Below are positions 42,901-51,758 of a DNA stretch of 64,000 nucleotides, piece by piece (positions within the stretch are counted from its first letter, which is position 1; the number at the start of each line of letters is the position of its first letter). Location: positions 1-64,000 of the forward strand of contig NZ_FNXY01000009.1 of the NCBI RefSeq assembly GCF_900108855.1, written 5' to 3'. The notes under the pieces were generated by a model that saw only the letters and a list, made by a program, of their open reading frames with translations, made no database searches and was not told the DNA's origin. The translations under genes and the position numbers were made by a program. This stretch comes from Dyadobacter koreensis. GTDB taxonomy: Bacteria; Bacteroidota; Bacteroidia; Cytophagales; Spirosomataceae.

Positions 42901-44306
42901 GTACACACAAGTGGGTGCAACTGGATCGCTTTTCCTTCGATCAACTTAGGCTGGAACGCCTGGATACCTAAACGGTGAAGCGTTGGAGCACGGTTTAGAA
43001 GAACAGGGTGTCCTTTCAAAACGTTTTCCAAAATATCCCAAATCACAGGATCTTTACGATCTACGATTTTCTTAGCTGATTTTACAGTTTTAACAATTCC
43101 ACGCTCAATAAGCTTGCGAATGATAAACGGCTTGAATAATTCAGCAGCCATATCTTTCGGCAAACCGCACTCGTGCAGTTTCAATTCTGGTCCTACAACA
43201 ATTACAGAACGACCAGAATAATCGACACGCTTACCAAGTAAGTTTTGACGGAAACGTCCTTGCTTACCTTTAAGCATATCAGAAAGTGATTTCAAGGCAC
43301 GGTTCCCTTCAGAACGTACCGCGTTCACTTTACGGCTGTTATCAAAAAGCGAATCAACCGCTTCCTGCAACATACGTTTTTCGTTACGCAAAATCACCTC
43401 AGGTGCTTTGATCTCGATCAAACGTTTCAGACGGTTGTTACGAATGATAACGCGGCGATACAAGTCATTTAAGTCAGAAGTCGCAAAACGACCACCATCA
43501 AGAGGTACAAGCGGACGAAGTTCTGGTGGAATTACCGGAACCATTTTGATCACCATCCATTCCGGGCGGTTTTCAACACGCGTGTTCGCATCACGGAAAG
43601 CCTCAACAACTTTCAGACGTTTAAGCGCTTCCGCTTTACGCTGCTGAGAAGTATCAGTTGCAGCCTGGTGACGAAGTTCGTATGAAAGCTCATCCAGTTT
43701 GATACGGTTCAAAAGCATTTCAAGGGCATCAGCACCCATCTTCGCGATAAACTTGTTTGGATCCGTGTCCGGAAGCAATTGGTTTTCACGAGGAAGTTTA
43801 TCGATGATGTCAAGATACTCGTCTTCTGTAAGGAAGTCAAGATAGCTCACGCCATCTTCTTCTTTAACACCCGCCTGAACTACGGCATATCGCTCGTAGT
43901 AAATGATTTGATCCAGTTTTTTGGTAGACAATCCAAGCAAATAACCGATTTTGTTCGGTAAGCTACGGAAGTACCAGATGTGTGCAACAGGAACCACAAG
44001 TTCAATGTGTCCCATACGCTCACGACGTACCTTTTTCTCAGTAACTTCCACACCGCAACGGTCGCAGATGATACCTTTATAACGGATACGTTTGTATTTT
44101 CCACAATGACATTCCCAGTCCTTAACAGGACCGAAAATACGCTCACAGAACAAACCACCCATTTCCGGCTTATAAGTCCGGTAGTTGATAGTTTCAGGCT
44201 GGGTTACTTCACCGAATGAACTTTCAAGTATCGATTCAGGTGATGCCAGACTGATTGTCATTCTGGAAAAATCACTATTTAGTTTTTTGTTCTTTTTGAA
44301 AGACAT
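39984..44306 (-). CDS. rpoC: DNA-directed RNA polymerase subunit beta prime
   Basis: A 1440-residue RNA polymerase subunit. The N-terminal zinc site is CHCGKYKRIRYKGIICDRCG. The active-site magnesium motif NADFDGDQMAVH is near residue 470, and RAPTLHRLGIQAF precedes it. The second zinc-binding region has CETRNGVCAKCYGRSL, and the trigger-loop area is GEPGTQLTLRTFHVGG. Length is normal for Bacteroidota (about 1420-1440). It follows rpoB after a 93-base gap in the same operon and ends at a strong terminator. Confidence 0.98.
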   Translation of the reverse strand: MSFKKNKKLNSDFSRMTISLASPESILESSFGEVTQPETINYRTYKPEMGGLFCERIFGPVKDWECHCGKYKRIRYKGIICDRCGVEVTEKKVRRERMGHIELVVPVAHIWYFRSLPNKIGYLLGLSTKKLDQIIYYERYAVVQAGVKEEDGVSYLDFLTEDEYLDIIDKLPRENQLLPDTDPNKFIAKMGADALEMLLNRIKLDELSYELRHQAATDTSQQRKAEALKRLKVVEAFRDANTRVENRPEWMVIKMVPVIPPELRPLVPLDGGRFATSDLNDLYRRVIIRNNRLKRLIEIKAPEVILRNEKRMLQEAVDSLFDNSRKVNAVRSEGNRALKSLSDMLKGKQGRFRQNLLGKRVDYSGRSVIVVGPELKLHECGLPKDMAAELFKPFIIRKLIERGIVKTVKSAKKIVDRKDPVIWDILENVLKGHPVLLNRAPTLHRLGIQAFQPKLIEGKAIQLHPLVCTAFNADFDGDQMAVHVPLGQEAVLEASMLMLSSHNILNPANGAPITVPSQDMVLGLYYVTKGRVSTPEYPIIGEGMIFYGPDEVIIAINEGKLSKHANIKCRLRVRNDDGTFEIKLVDTVAGRILFNQAVPAEVGYINELLTKKKLQQIIGLVFKLAGVARTAQFLDEIKELGFQMAFKGGLSMGLNDVMVPDEKVKLIEQAKIDVENVWSNYLMGLITENERYNQVIDIWTRVNSRITETLMKQLETDQGGFNSIYMMMHSGARGSREQIRQLGGMRGLMAKPQKNMAGGAGEIIENPILSNFKEGLDVLEYFISTHGARKGLADTALKTADAGYLTRRLHDVAQDVVVVENDCGSLRGIQISALKDNEDIVEPLSERILGRVSVHDVFDPLSGEIILTSGQEITEEIAAYIDETSIESVEIRSVLTCETRNGVCAKCYGRSLASAYMVNIGEAVGVIASQSIGEPGTQLTLRTFHVGGTASNISVDANIKAKFDGTIQFEELRLVDSVNSEGDPITVVMGRSGEVKIVNLETGQLLISNNVPYGAQLLVKDGEKVTKGQELCTWDPYHAVILSEFTGVVSFDAIEEGITYREEFDEQTGFQESVIIETRDKTKNPAIVVKGKSTLLKDQTEKGYNLPVGARLVVKAGANIKAGQPLAKIPRVVGKTRDITGGLPRVTELFEARNPSNPATVSEIDGVVSYGGVKRGNREIHIESRDGTQRRYMVALSKHILVQDGDFVKAGDPLSDGAITPADILSIKGPTAVQEYLVNEIQEVYRLQGVKINDKHIECIVRQMMQKVEILDAGDTNFLEMQAVDRVVFREENDKILDMKVVEDAGSSETLKPGMIISVRRLRDENSSLKRRDLKLVAARDAQAAVAKPTLMGITQASLGTESFVSAASFQETTKVLSEAAVRGKRDELKGLKENVIVGHLIPAGTGMRKYIDIIVGSKEEYDALAESREKQSRKKRELV

Positions 44307-44399
44307 AATTAAAGAGTCGTTTGTCTGTTAGTCGAAACTCAATTTGTATTGCATTTCTAAGCAGAGCAGCATTTCTGCCGCTCTGCTTACGACTAAAAA

Positions 44400-47300
44400 T
44401 TAGTCCAGCGTAATTTCCAATGCCAATCCACGAAGTTCGTGAACAAGTACATTGAATGACTCCGGAATATTTGGTTTCGGAAGGTTTTCACCTTTTACGA
44501 TAGCTTCGTATGCTTTGGCACGTCCCACTACATCATCCGATTTCACGGTAAGGATTTCCTGAAGAATGTGAGATGCACCGAATGCTTCAAGCGCCCACAC
44601 TTCCATTTCTCCAAAACGCTGACCCCCAAACTGAGCTTTACCACCCAACGGCTGTTGTGTAATAAGCGAGTATGGTCCAATCGAACGAGCGTGCATTTTA
44701 TCATCAACCAAGTGACCCAGTTTCATCATGTACATAAGTCCAACTGTAACAGGCTGATCGAAACGCTCTCCGCTAAGTCCGTTGTATAGATAAGTACGTC
44801 CCCAATCCGGCAAACCAGCTTCTTTCAATTCAGCCGCAACTTCTGCTTCCGTAGCTCCATCGAAGATGGGAGTAGCGTAGCGACGACCAAGTTTAAGACC
44901 TGCCCATGCAAGAATTGTTTCGTAAATCTGACCGATGTTCATACGAGAAGGTACCCCAAGTGGGTTCAACACGATGTTCATTGGTGTTCCATCTTCAAGG
45001 AATGGCATATCTTCATCACGTACGATACGGGCAACTACCCCTTTGTTACCGTGACGACCCGCCATTTTATCCCCTACTTTCAATTTACGTTTCTTAGCGA
45101 TATATACTTTCGCAAGTTTCACGATACCGGCAGGAAGTTCATCTCCAACTTCAAGAGCAAAACGGTCACGTTTGAAACGGCCCATTAATTCGCTGCGAGC
45201 GTTAAGATAATTCTTCAATGCAAGAGAAACCTGGCGGTTTGTATGCGCATCTTCAGTCCATGAATCTGTCAATACATCACCGATCAAGTTTACTTCCTCA
45301 ACCACTGCATACTGGCTTTCATCACGGTATGGGTTGTTTGCAGGGAACAAGTTTTCAGAGATATTTCTCACGTTGAACTTCATTCCTTTGCTGATCAACT
45401 CATCACCAAATTTATGCTTAACACCCTGACTTGTTTTGCCATCTGTAAGAGAAACTAATTTCTCGATAATACGTCCGCGAAGAGATGTCAAATCACGGCC
45501 ATATTTCTTCATAAGCAACTTCAACTCGTCTTTGTGCTTAGCACGCTCTTCTTTCGTAGGACGAGAGAAAAGTTTAGTATCGATAACAACACCTTTCATA
45601 GATGGTGGCGCTTTTTTCGAAGCGTCCTTTACATCACCAGCTTTGTCACCAAAGATTGCACGCAGAAGTTTTTCTTCAGGAGTTGGATCCGACTCACCTT
45701 TTGGTGTGATCTTACCAATAAGAATATCTCCTTCTTTTACTTCTGTACCAACTTGTACGATACCGTTTTCGTCAAGATTTTTAACAGTTTCCTCGCTTAC
45801 GTTAGGAATCTCTGCAGTAAGTTCTTCTTCTCCACGTTTCGTATCACGTACTTCCAATTCAAATTCTTCAATGTGAATAGAAGTAAAGATATCATCACGA
45901 ACCACTTTCTCAGAGATTACAATCGCATCCTCAAAGTTATATCCCTGCCAAGGCATGAACGCAACAAGAAGGTTACGGCCCAAAGCAAGTTCTCCACCTT
46001 CTGTACCATATCCCTGACACAAAGCTTCTCCTTTTTTAACCTGCTGGCCTTTAAGAACCATTGGTTGAAGGTTTAAACAAGTATCCTGGTTGGTACGACG
46101 GAATTTTACAAGGTCGTAAGAAACGCTGTCTTCAATAAAGCTGACAAGACGCTCTTCATCCGTTCTTTCGTAGCGAACAACAATTTTCGTTGCATCGACA
46201 TACTCAATCACCCCGTCACCCTCAGCTACTACCAATGCACGTGAATCCATCGCAACACGCTTTTCAAGGCCCGTTCCAACGATTGGCGCTTGTGGGCGCA
46301 ACAATGGAACACCCTGACGCTGCATGTTCGATCCCATCAAAGCACGGTTGGCATCATCATGTTCAAGGAAAGGAATAAGAGAGGCCGCAACCGATACAAT
46401 CTGGTTAGCCGCAACGTCCATGTAAGACGCCTGAGAAGGATCAACCATCGGGAAATCACCTTCAAAACGCGTTTTAATTTTATCTACCGTAAAGTTTCCT
46501 TCGGCATCTACCGAGGCGTTGGCCTGAGCGATGTATTTGGAATCTTCTTCTTCGGCAGTCATGTATATAAGCTCGTTCGTCAATTTACCTGAACCATCGA
46601 TTACGCGGTATGGAGTTTCGATGAAACCCATTCCGTTAACTTTGGCAAATACGCAAAGAGATGAAATCAAACCAATGTTCGGTCCTTCCGGAGTTTCGAT
46701 TGTACACAGACGACCGTAGTGCGTGTAGTGAACGTCACGAACCTCGAAACCTGCTCTTTCACGCGAAAGACCACCAGGCCCAAGCGCAGACATACGTCTT
46801 TTGTGGGTAATCTCAGCCAATGGATTTGTCTGATCCATAAACTGTGATAACTGGTTGGTTCCAAAGAAAGAGTTGATCACAGAAGAAAGCGTACGCGCGT
46901 TGATCAAATCAACAGGCTTGAAATCTTCATTATCACGAACGTTCATACGTTCCTTGATGGTACGCGCCATACGAGCCAAACCTACACCGAACTGTGCATA
47001 AAGTTGTTCACCAACGGTACGAACACGGCGGTTTGACAAGTGGTCAATATCATCGACAACAGCTTTCGCGTTGATAAGACCGATCAAATACTTAACGATT
47101 GAAACGATATCACCAGTTGTCAGAACGCGGACGTCAAGACTTGTGTCAGAACCTAATTTTTTGTTGATACGGTAACGACCAACATCACCAAGGTCATAAC
47201 GTTTATCACTGAAGAACAAGCTTTGGATTACGTCTCTTGCAGTTTGTTCGTCCGGTGCTTCTGCGTTACGAAGCTGGCGGTAAATTTGCTCAACGGCTTC

Positions 47301-48263
47301 CTTGTCGGAGTTTGAGCTATCTTTTTGCAGCGTATTATAAATAATGTTATAATCCGCAACATTCATGTCTTCTTTGTGAAGGATCACTGACTTCTGGCCA
47401 GATTCCACGATAACTTCGATATCCTCAGGAGTGATTGTTGAATCACGCTCAAGCAATACTTCGTTACGTTGGATAGAAACTACCTCGCCGGTATCTTCAT
47501 CCACAAAATCTTCTGTCCAGGTGCGAAGTACTCTCGCAGCCAAACGACGGCCAACAGCTTTTTTCAAGTTTGTCGGAGTCGCTCCGATTTCCTCAGAAAG
47601 TCCGAAGAGATCAAGAATATCCTTATCAGAACCAAAACCGATGGCTCTTAAAAGCGTAGTAACCGGGAATTTCTTCTTACGGTCAATATATGCGTACATG
47701 ACATTATTCACGTCAGTAGAGAATTCAATCCATGAACCCTTAAACGGAATAATACGTGCAGAATATAACTTAGAACCGTTTGTGTGCTTGCTCATAGAGA
47801 AGAACACACCCGGCGAACGGTGTAACTGAGAAACAATCACACGTTCAGCACCATTGATCACAAATGAACCTCGGTCCGTCATGTAAGGAATATTCCCTAG
47901 GAATACTTCTTGTTCAATGGTTTCAAATTCTTCATGATCGGCATCATTACATATCAAACGTAATTTTGCTTTAAGCGGAACTGCATAAGTTAACCCACGA
48001 TCAATTGATTCATCGACTGAATACTTTGGTGGCTCTAATAAATAATCGATAAATTCGAGCACGAAGTTGTCGCGAGAATCGGCAATAGGAAAGTTTTCAG
48101 CGAAAACTTTGTACAATCCTTCATCAGAACGATCTTCTACTGATGTATCAAGACTGAAGAAATCCCGGAATGATTGTACCTGGATTCCCAACAGATCCGG
48201 ATAATCAATAATTTGATTAATCCTGGAGAAATTTATTCTGGGAGTTGCTTTAATTGTAGCCAA
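44400..48263 (-). CDS. rpoB: DNA-directed RNA polymerase subunit beta
   Basis: A 1287-residue subunit. The rifampicin-pocket region reads FGTNQLSQFMDQTNPLAEITHKRRMSALGPGGL. The C-terminal catalytic segments include GDKMAGRHGNKGVV and GGKAQFGGQRFGEMEVWALEA. The start appears to be TTG at 48263 (giving MATIKATPRINF); I see no in-frame ATG close upstream, and no Shine-Dalgarno. Length is typical for the phylum. It is preceded by a 336-base leader containing a terminator-like hairpin after rplL, so its level may be set by attenuation relative to the ribosomal genes. Confidence 0.97.
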   Translation of the reverse strand: MATIKATPRINFSRINQIIDYPDLLGIQVQSFRDFFSLDTSVEDRSDEGLYKVFAENFPIADSRDNFVLEFIDYLLEPPKYSVDESIDRGLTYAVPLKAKLRLICNDADHEEFETIEQEVFLGNIPYMTDRGSFVINGAERVIVSQLHRSPGVFFSMSKHTNGSKLYSARIIPFKGSWIEFSTDVNNVMYAYIDRKKKFPVTTLLRAIGFGSDKDILDLFGLSEEIGATPTNLKKAVGRRLAARVLRTWTEDFVDEDTGEVVSIQRNEVLLERDSTITPEDIEVIVESGQKSVILHKEDMNVADYNIIYNTLQKDSSNSDKEAVEQIYRQLRNAEAPDEQTARDVIQSLFFSDKRYDLGDVGRYRINKKLGSDTSLDVRVLTTGDIVSIVKYLIGLINAKAVVDDIDHLSNRRVRTVGEQLYAQFGVGLARMARTIKERMNVRDNEDFKPVDLINARTLSSVINSFFGTNQLSQFMDQTNPLAEITHKRRMSALGPGGLSRERAGFEVRDVHYTHYGRLCTIETPEGPNIGLISSLCVFAKVNGMGFIETPYRVIDGSGKLTNELIYMTAEEEDSKYIAQANASVDAEGNFTVDKIKTRFEGDFPMVDPSQASYMDVAANQIVSVAASLIPFLEHDDANRALMGSNMQRQGVPLLRPQAPIVGTGLEKRVAMDSRALVVAEGDGVIEYVDATKIVVRYERTDEERLVSFIEDSVSYDLVKFRRTNQDTCLNLQPMVLKGQQVKKGEALCQGYGTEGGELALGRNLLVAFMPWQGYNFEDAIVISEKVVRDDIFTSIHIEEFELEVRDTKRGEEELTAEIPNVSEETVKNLDENGIVQVGTEVKEGDILIGKITPKGESDPTPEEKLLRAIFGDKAGDVKDASKKAPPSMKGVVIDTKLFSRPTKEERAKHKDELKLLMKKYGRDLTSLRGRIIEKLVSLTDGKTSQGVKHKFGDELISKGMKFNVRNISENLFPANNPYRDESQYAVVEEVNLIGDVLTDSWTEDAHTNRQVSLALKNYLNARSELMGRFKRDRFALEVGDELPAGIVKLAKVYIAKKRKLKVGDKMAGRHGNKGVVARIVRDEDMPFLEDGTPMNIVLNPLGVPSRMNIGQIYETILAWAGLKLGRRYATPIFDGATEAEVAAELKEAGLPDWGRTYLYNGLSGERFDQPVTVGLMYMMKLGHLVDDKMHARSIGPYSLITQQPLGGKAQFGGQRFGEMEVWALEAFGASHILQEILTVKSDDVVGRAKAYEAIVKGENLPKPNIPESFNVLVHELRGLALEITLD

Positions 48264-48599
48264 GGCTATGTCTGATTTTGGGTTAGTAGAACGAAAACAA
48301 AGCGACGGTGTAACTCTTTACAACACGCAATCGTACTAATTAGTTTTAAAACCTTAATCGTTTGCCTCGTAGAGATTTAAGAATAACAGTCCCTTTTCTT
48401 CTTTTCTACGAGTAAAGAAGTGTTTCAGACCAATTATCCGGAAGGAGAATTAGTTTACCGAAAACAGATTTTTATTTTCGGCCATATATACCAAACGAAA
48501 AGAAGTGCAAATTGTTTGGTCTATATGAAAAATAGGAAAAGACCTGACGAAAGTCAGGCCTTGTTCCCAAGATTTTATTGATGATTGGTATAAAGCAAA
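48264..48599. other. rplL-rpoB intergenic leader (336 bases), no gene seen
   Basis: No coding sequence is supported. It holds a terminator-like hairpin near rplL (48541-48560) and an 8-base inverted repeat CTCGTAGA/TCTACGAG (48366-48373 with 48405-48412, 31-base loop) nearer rpoB. No convincing -33/-7 promoter was found. The region is the likely place where rpoBC expression is set apart from the ribosomal protein genes. Confidence 0.6.
48541..48560 (-). terminator. Attenuator-like hairpin between rplL and rpoB
   Basis: GACCTGAC, loop GAAA, GTCAGGCC; on the minus strand GGCCTGAC-TTTC-GTCAGGTC is followed by TTTTCCTATTTTT. It lies 40 bases after the rplL stop. A partial terminator at this place is known in Escherichia coli; the parallel here is by position. 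Confidence 0.75.
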
Positions 48600-48980
48600 T
48601 TACTTCACTTCAACTTCTGCACCAGCTTCTTCAAGTTGTTTTTTCAAAGCTTCTGCTTCGTCTTTAGCAACTCCTTCTTTAACTGGTTTCGGTGCACCGT
48701 CAACAAGTTCTTTTGCTTCTTTAAGTCCAAGACCTGTAAGATCTTTAACCAATTTCACAACAGCTAGTTTACTAGCACCTGCTGATTTCAAAATTACATC
48801 AAAAGACGTTTTTTCTTCTACTGCCGGAGCGTCACCGCCACCTGCTGGACCTGCAACCATAACTGCACCTGCAGCAGCTGGTTCGATTCCGTATTCGTCT
48901 TTAAGAATTGCAGCCAATTCGTTCACTTCTTTAACCGTAAGGTTAACAAGCTGTTCCGCGAAAGCTTTCAAATCTGCCAT
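48600..48980 (-). CDS. rplL: 50S ribosomal protein L7/L12
   Basis: A 126-residue acidic stalk protein. An N-terminal dimerisation helix (LKAFAEQLVNLTVKEVNELA), an Ala/Gly-rich hinge (AAGAVMVAGPAGGGD) and the C-terminal factor-binding domain (EKTSFDVILKSAGASKLAVVK, GLGLKEAKELVDGAPKPVKEG) are all present. It recruits translation factors to the ribosome as multimers on L10. It lies 89 bases downstream of rplJ and is followed by the attenuator-like hairpin. Confidence 0.98.
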   Translation of the reverse strand: MADLKAFAEQLVNLTVKEVNELAAILKDEYGIEPAAAGAVMVAGPAGGGDAPAVEEKTSFDVILKSAGASKLAVVKLVKDLTGLGLKEAKELVDGAPKPVKEGVAKDEAEALKKQLEEAGAEVEVK

Positions 48981-49069
48981 TTTTATTTTTGATTTTGTGA
49001 TTATACAATAAGATGATTTTAAAAGCTCTGTTTATATACCCGGAGAGCTCAACCTGGTTACTTATATAA

Positions 49070-49600
49070 TTAGTCTTCTTTCTCAGATAAAGTCTTAAGA
49101 ATACCAGCCAATTTGTTTCCACCGCTTGAAAGCGCAGAGATAACATTTTTGGCAGGCGATTGCAACAGACCGATAATCTCTCCAACCATCTCTTGTTTAG
49201 ACTTAAGAGCGATCAGAACGTCAAGCTGGCTTTCACCAACGAAAACAGATGAATCGACAGAAGCTCCTTTAAATTTAAGCTTGTCACTACCTGCTTTTTT
49301 CTTGAATTCTTTAATCAGCTGTGCAGGAACTTTACCTGACTCCGGGTGAAACATTACACCGGAAAAACCTTTCAAAACTGTGTCGAAAGAAGAATAATCC
49401 GTATCTAGTGTTTCTAATGCTTTCTTAATCAGAGTATTCTTAACGACACGATACTCGATACCGCGCTCGAAGCACAGGCCTCTAAGTACGTTAACCTCAC
49501 TTACAGTCATTCCTGCAGCACTGGTGATATAGAAGTATGGCGTGTTCGAGAATTTCTGACTTAGCTCGTCAATAATTACTGCTTTCTCTTCCCGTGTCAT
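49070..49600 (-). CDS. rplJ: 50S ribosomal protein L10
   Basis: A 176-residue protein from the ATG at 49600 (MTREEKAVIIDEL), one base after the rplA stop codon; a longer version beginning at 49630 would overlap rplA and is less likely. The N-terminal rRNA-binding domain has NTLIKKAL and FSGVMFHPE; the C-terminal helix anchors L7/L12 dimers. The tight junction means there is no separate rplJ leader of the kind used for L10 autoregulation in enterobacteria. Confidence 0.97.
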   Translation of the reverse strand: MTREEKAVIIDELSQKFSNTPYFYITSAAGMTVSEVNVLRGLCFERGIEYRVVKNTLIKKALETLDTDYSSFDTVLKGFSGVMFHPESGKVPAQLIKEFKKKAGSDKLKFKGASVDSSVFVGESQLDVLIALKSKQEMVGEIIGLLQSPAKNVISALSSGGNKLAGILKTLSEKED

Positions 49601-49601
49601 A

Positions 49602-50300
49602 TTATAATCCTGGAATCGTGTTTTTGTCAATAGTCACACCCGGGCTCATCGTTGAAGATAAGTGAATGCTTTTTACGTAAGTACCTTTTGCCGATGAAGG
49701 CTTTAGGCGGATCAAGGTGTTAATAACCTCAGTCGCGTTCTGTGCAAGTTGGTCTGGTCCAAAAGAAACCTTTCCTACGCTTGTATGGATGATTCCAGAT
49801 TTGTCAACCTTGAAATCAATTTTACCTGCTTTAACTTCTTTCACAGCTTTAGCTACATCTGGTGTAACTGTACCTGATTTAGGGTTTGGCATAAGACCAC
49901 GAGGCCCCAATACTTTACCTAACTTACCCACTTTTGCCATAACACTAGGCATCGTGATTATCACGTCGATGTCAGTCCATCCTTGTTCTATCTTTTGGAT
50001 AAACTCGTCAAGACCAACGAAATCTGCTCCTGCTTCTTTCGCTTCCGCTTCCTTATCTGGAGTACACAAAACCAATACACGAACTTCCTTTCCGGTTCCG
50101 TGTGGCAATGTTACCACGCCACGTACCATTTGATCAGCTTTACGAGGATCAACGCCCAAACGAACGTCAATATCAACAGAAGAATCAAATTTGGTATAAG
50201 AAATCGTCTTTAGGACCTCCGCTGCTTGTTCCAAGGTGTAAACCTGGGTTGCGTCGTATTTCGAAAGAGCTTCTTTTTGCTTTTTGGTCAATTTTCCCAT
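49602..50300 (-). CDS. rplA: 50S ribosomal protein L1
   Basis: A 232-residue two-domain protein of the L1 stalk. Conserved segments are VDIDVRLGVDPRKADQMVRG, TLPHGTGKEVRVLV and LGPRGLMPNPKSGTVTPD. It binds 23S rRNA and, in many bacteria, represses its own operon by binding the rplK leader. It lies 33 bases downstream of rplK and one base upstream of rplJ. Confidence 0.98.
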   Translation of the reverse strand: MGKLTKKQKEALSKYDATQVYTLEQAAEVLKTISYTKFDSSVDIDVRLGVDPRKADQMVRGVVTLPHGTGKEVRVLVLCTPDKEAEAKEAGADFVGLDEFIQKIEQGWTDIDVIITMPSVMAKVGKLGKVLGPRGLMPNPKSGTVTPDVAKAVKEVKAGKIDFKVDKSGIIHTSVGKVSFGPDQLAQNATEVINTLIRLKPSSAKGTYVKSIHLSSTMSPGVTIDKNTIPGL

Positions 50301-50333
50301 GTTCTTAGTTTCTTTAGCGTAATTAAACTACGC

Positions 50334-50783
50334 TCAGTTGTTTTCTTCCCACGGGGCTTTGCCAGCTACGGTAATACCCATACTACGAGCCGTTCCCGCG
50401 ATCATTTTCATAGCCGAATCAATTGTAAAGCAGTTTAGATCAGGCATTTTAGTCTCAGCGATCGTACGAACCTGATCCCAAGTAACTGAACCAACTTTTA
50501 GACGGTTAGGCTGAGCCGAACCAACTTTTACTTTTGATGCTTCCAGAAGAAGATTTGCGGCCGGGGGAGTCTTAATGACGAAGTCAAAAGACTTATCCTT
50601 ATAGTACGTAATAACTACCGGCAATACCACACCAGGTTTATCCTGAGTACGGCCATTGAATTGCTTACAAAACTCCATGATATTCAAACCTTTCGATCCT
50701 AATGCAGGACCGATTGGAGGTGAAGGGTTGGCTGAGCCACCTTTTACCTGAAGTTTGACGTATCCACCTATTTCTTTTGCCAT
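50334..50783 (-). CDS. rplK: 50S ribosomal protein L11
   Basis: A 149-residue protein from the ATG at 50783 (MAKEIGGYVKLQVKGG); an extension to 50807 is less likely. The N-terminal domain has PSPPIGPALGSKGLNIMEFCK and the C-terminal RNA-binding domain has GSVTWDQVRTIAETKMPDLN and the closing MKMIAGTARSMGI. It forms the GTPase-associated centre with 23S rRNA. The 79-base gap after nusG could hold an L1 operator; I did not identify its structure. Confidence 0.97.
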   Translation of the reverse strand: MAKEIGGYVKLQVKGGSANPSPPIGPALGSKGLNIMEFCKQFNGRTQDKPGVVLPVVITYYKDKSFDFVIKTPPAANLLLEASKVKVGSAQPNRLKVGSVTWDQVRTIAETKMPDLNCFTIDSAMKMIAGTARSMGITVAGKAPWEENN

Positions 50784-50862
50784 TGTTTTGGAATTTGTTC
50801 GGTTCACTGATCAATTAAACGGCTTACATGCAAGTGGAAGCTTACCCTGCCCGTTCTCTTAA

Positions 50863-51417
50863 TCAATTATCCTTTTCTACTTGTGCGTAACTTAATTCAA
50901 CGGGTGTATTACGCCCGAATATTTTTACAACTACATTGAGTTTTTTCTTCTCATCGAATACTTCTTCCACCAATCCGATAAATCCGCTGAACGGTCCATC
51001 GACAACCTTTACGGTTTCGCCTTTCATGAAAGACATATTTGGTGCTTCTTCGTGGTGCTCTGCTTCGTCAACTCTACCCAAAATCCGGTTAATTTCTGAC
51101 TGGCGCAAAGGCACCGGTACTTTTGAATTCCCTTCTGCGTTTCCTAAAAAACCGATTACTCCGGGAATACTTGTTATAATATGTAATACTTCTCCTTTTG
51201 AAAGATCAGCGGAAATGATAATGTATCCCGGAAAAAAGTTCTTTTCCCTAACCCTCTTCTTACCGTTACGCATTTCGTATATCTTCTCAGAAGGAATAAG
51301 AATCTGCGGAACGAATTCTGTGAGCTTCTGCCGTGTGATTTCATTCTCAATGTAGGACTTGATTTTTTTCTCTTGTCCCGACACAGCACGTAATACAAAC
51401 CAATTTAATCCACTCAT
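50863..51417 (-). CDS. nusG: Transcription elongation/termination factor NusG
   Basis: A 184-residue protein. The NGN domain (about 1-110) begins LNWFVLRAVSGQEKKIKSYIE and includes the PGYI segment (FFPGYIIISADLS). The C-terminal KOW domain carries MKGETVKVVDGPFSGFIGLVEEV. It binds RNA polymerase next to the RpoB/RpoC clamp encoded in the same operon and couples it to Rho or the ribosome. It lies 32 bases after secE. Confidence 0.97.
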   Translation of the reverse strand: MSGLNWFVLRAVSGQEKKIKSYIENEITRQKLTEFVPQILIPSEKIYEMRNGKKRVREKNFFPGYIIISADLSKGEVLHIITSIPGVIGFLGNAEGNSKVPVPLRQSEINRILGRVDEAEHHEEAPNMSFMKGETVKVVDGPFSGFIGLVEEVFDEKKKLNVVVKIFGRNTPVELSYAQVEKDN

Positions 51418-51449
51418 ACCATTCAGGGGGTGTCGCTAAAAAAAATACC

Positions 51450-51641
51450 TTAGAAAGACTGATAAAACAGCCTGAGTGCGTTTTCAAAGACAAAGTCCAT
51501 TATTCCAACCACAAAGGCAAAAATAAGGGATCCAACAAGCACTAATGTTGTGTTCGCCTGAAGCTCGTTAAAGGGAGGCCACGTAACATGCTCGGTCATT
51601 TCTTCCCAAGATGCTTTTAGAAACGAAGTAAATTTATCCAT
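51450..51641 (-). CDS. secE: Preprotein translocase subunit SecE
   Basis: A 63-residue single-helix subunit of the SecYEG channel, from the ATG at 51641 (MDKFTSFLKASWEEM); longer reading frames to 51689 run into the tRNA-Trp 3 prime end. The amphipathic helix with VTWPPFNEL and the membrane helix (TLVLVGSLIFAFVVGIMDFVF) are the family signature. It lies 18 bases downstream of tRNA-Trp and directly upstream of nusG. Confidence 0.95.
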   Translation of the reverse strand: MDKFTSFLKASWEEMTEHVTWPPFNELQANTTLVLVGSLIFAFVVGIMDFVFENALRLFYQSF

Positions 51642-51659
51642 TTTTGCTTTTTGCTTATG

Positions 51660-51730
51660 CACGGGTGGAGAGATTCGAACTCCCATCAACGGTTTTGGAG
51701 ACCGCTATTCTACCCTTGAACTACACCCGT
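51660..51730 (-). tRNA. tRNA-Trp (anticodon CCA)
   Basis: The acceptor stem ACGGGTG pairs with CACCCGT; the anticodon stem GCGGT/ACCGT has loop CTCCAAA (anticodon CCA); the T arm is GGGAG/CTCTC with TTCGAAT. The discriminator is G, as usual for tRNA-Trp. It reads UGG. It lies between tuf and secE and probably starts the secE-nusG-rplKAJL-rpoBC transcript. Confidence 0.94.
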
Positions 51731-51758
51731 ATTCCGTGCGAACCAATGTTTCGGGCTG

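Noticed and set aside
45534..46076. 180-codon antisense frame inside rpoB
   Set aside because: Composition follows the codon usage of rpoB on the opposite strand; a shadow frame with no known family.
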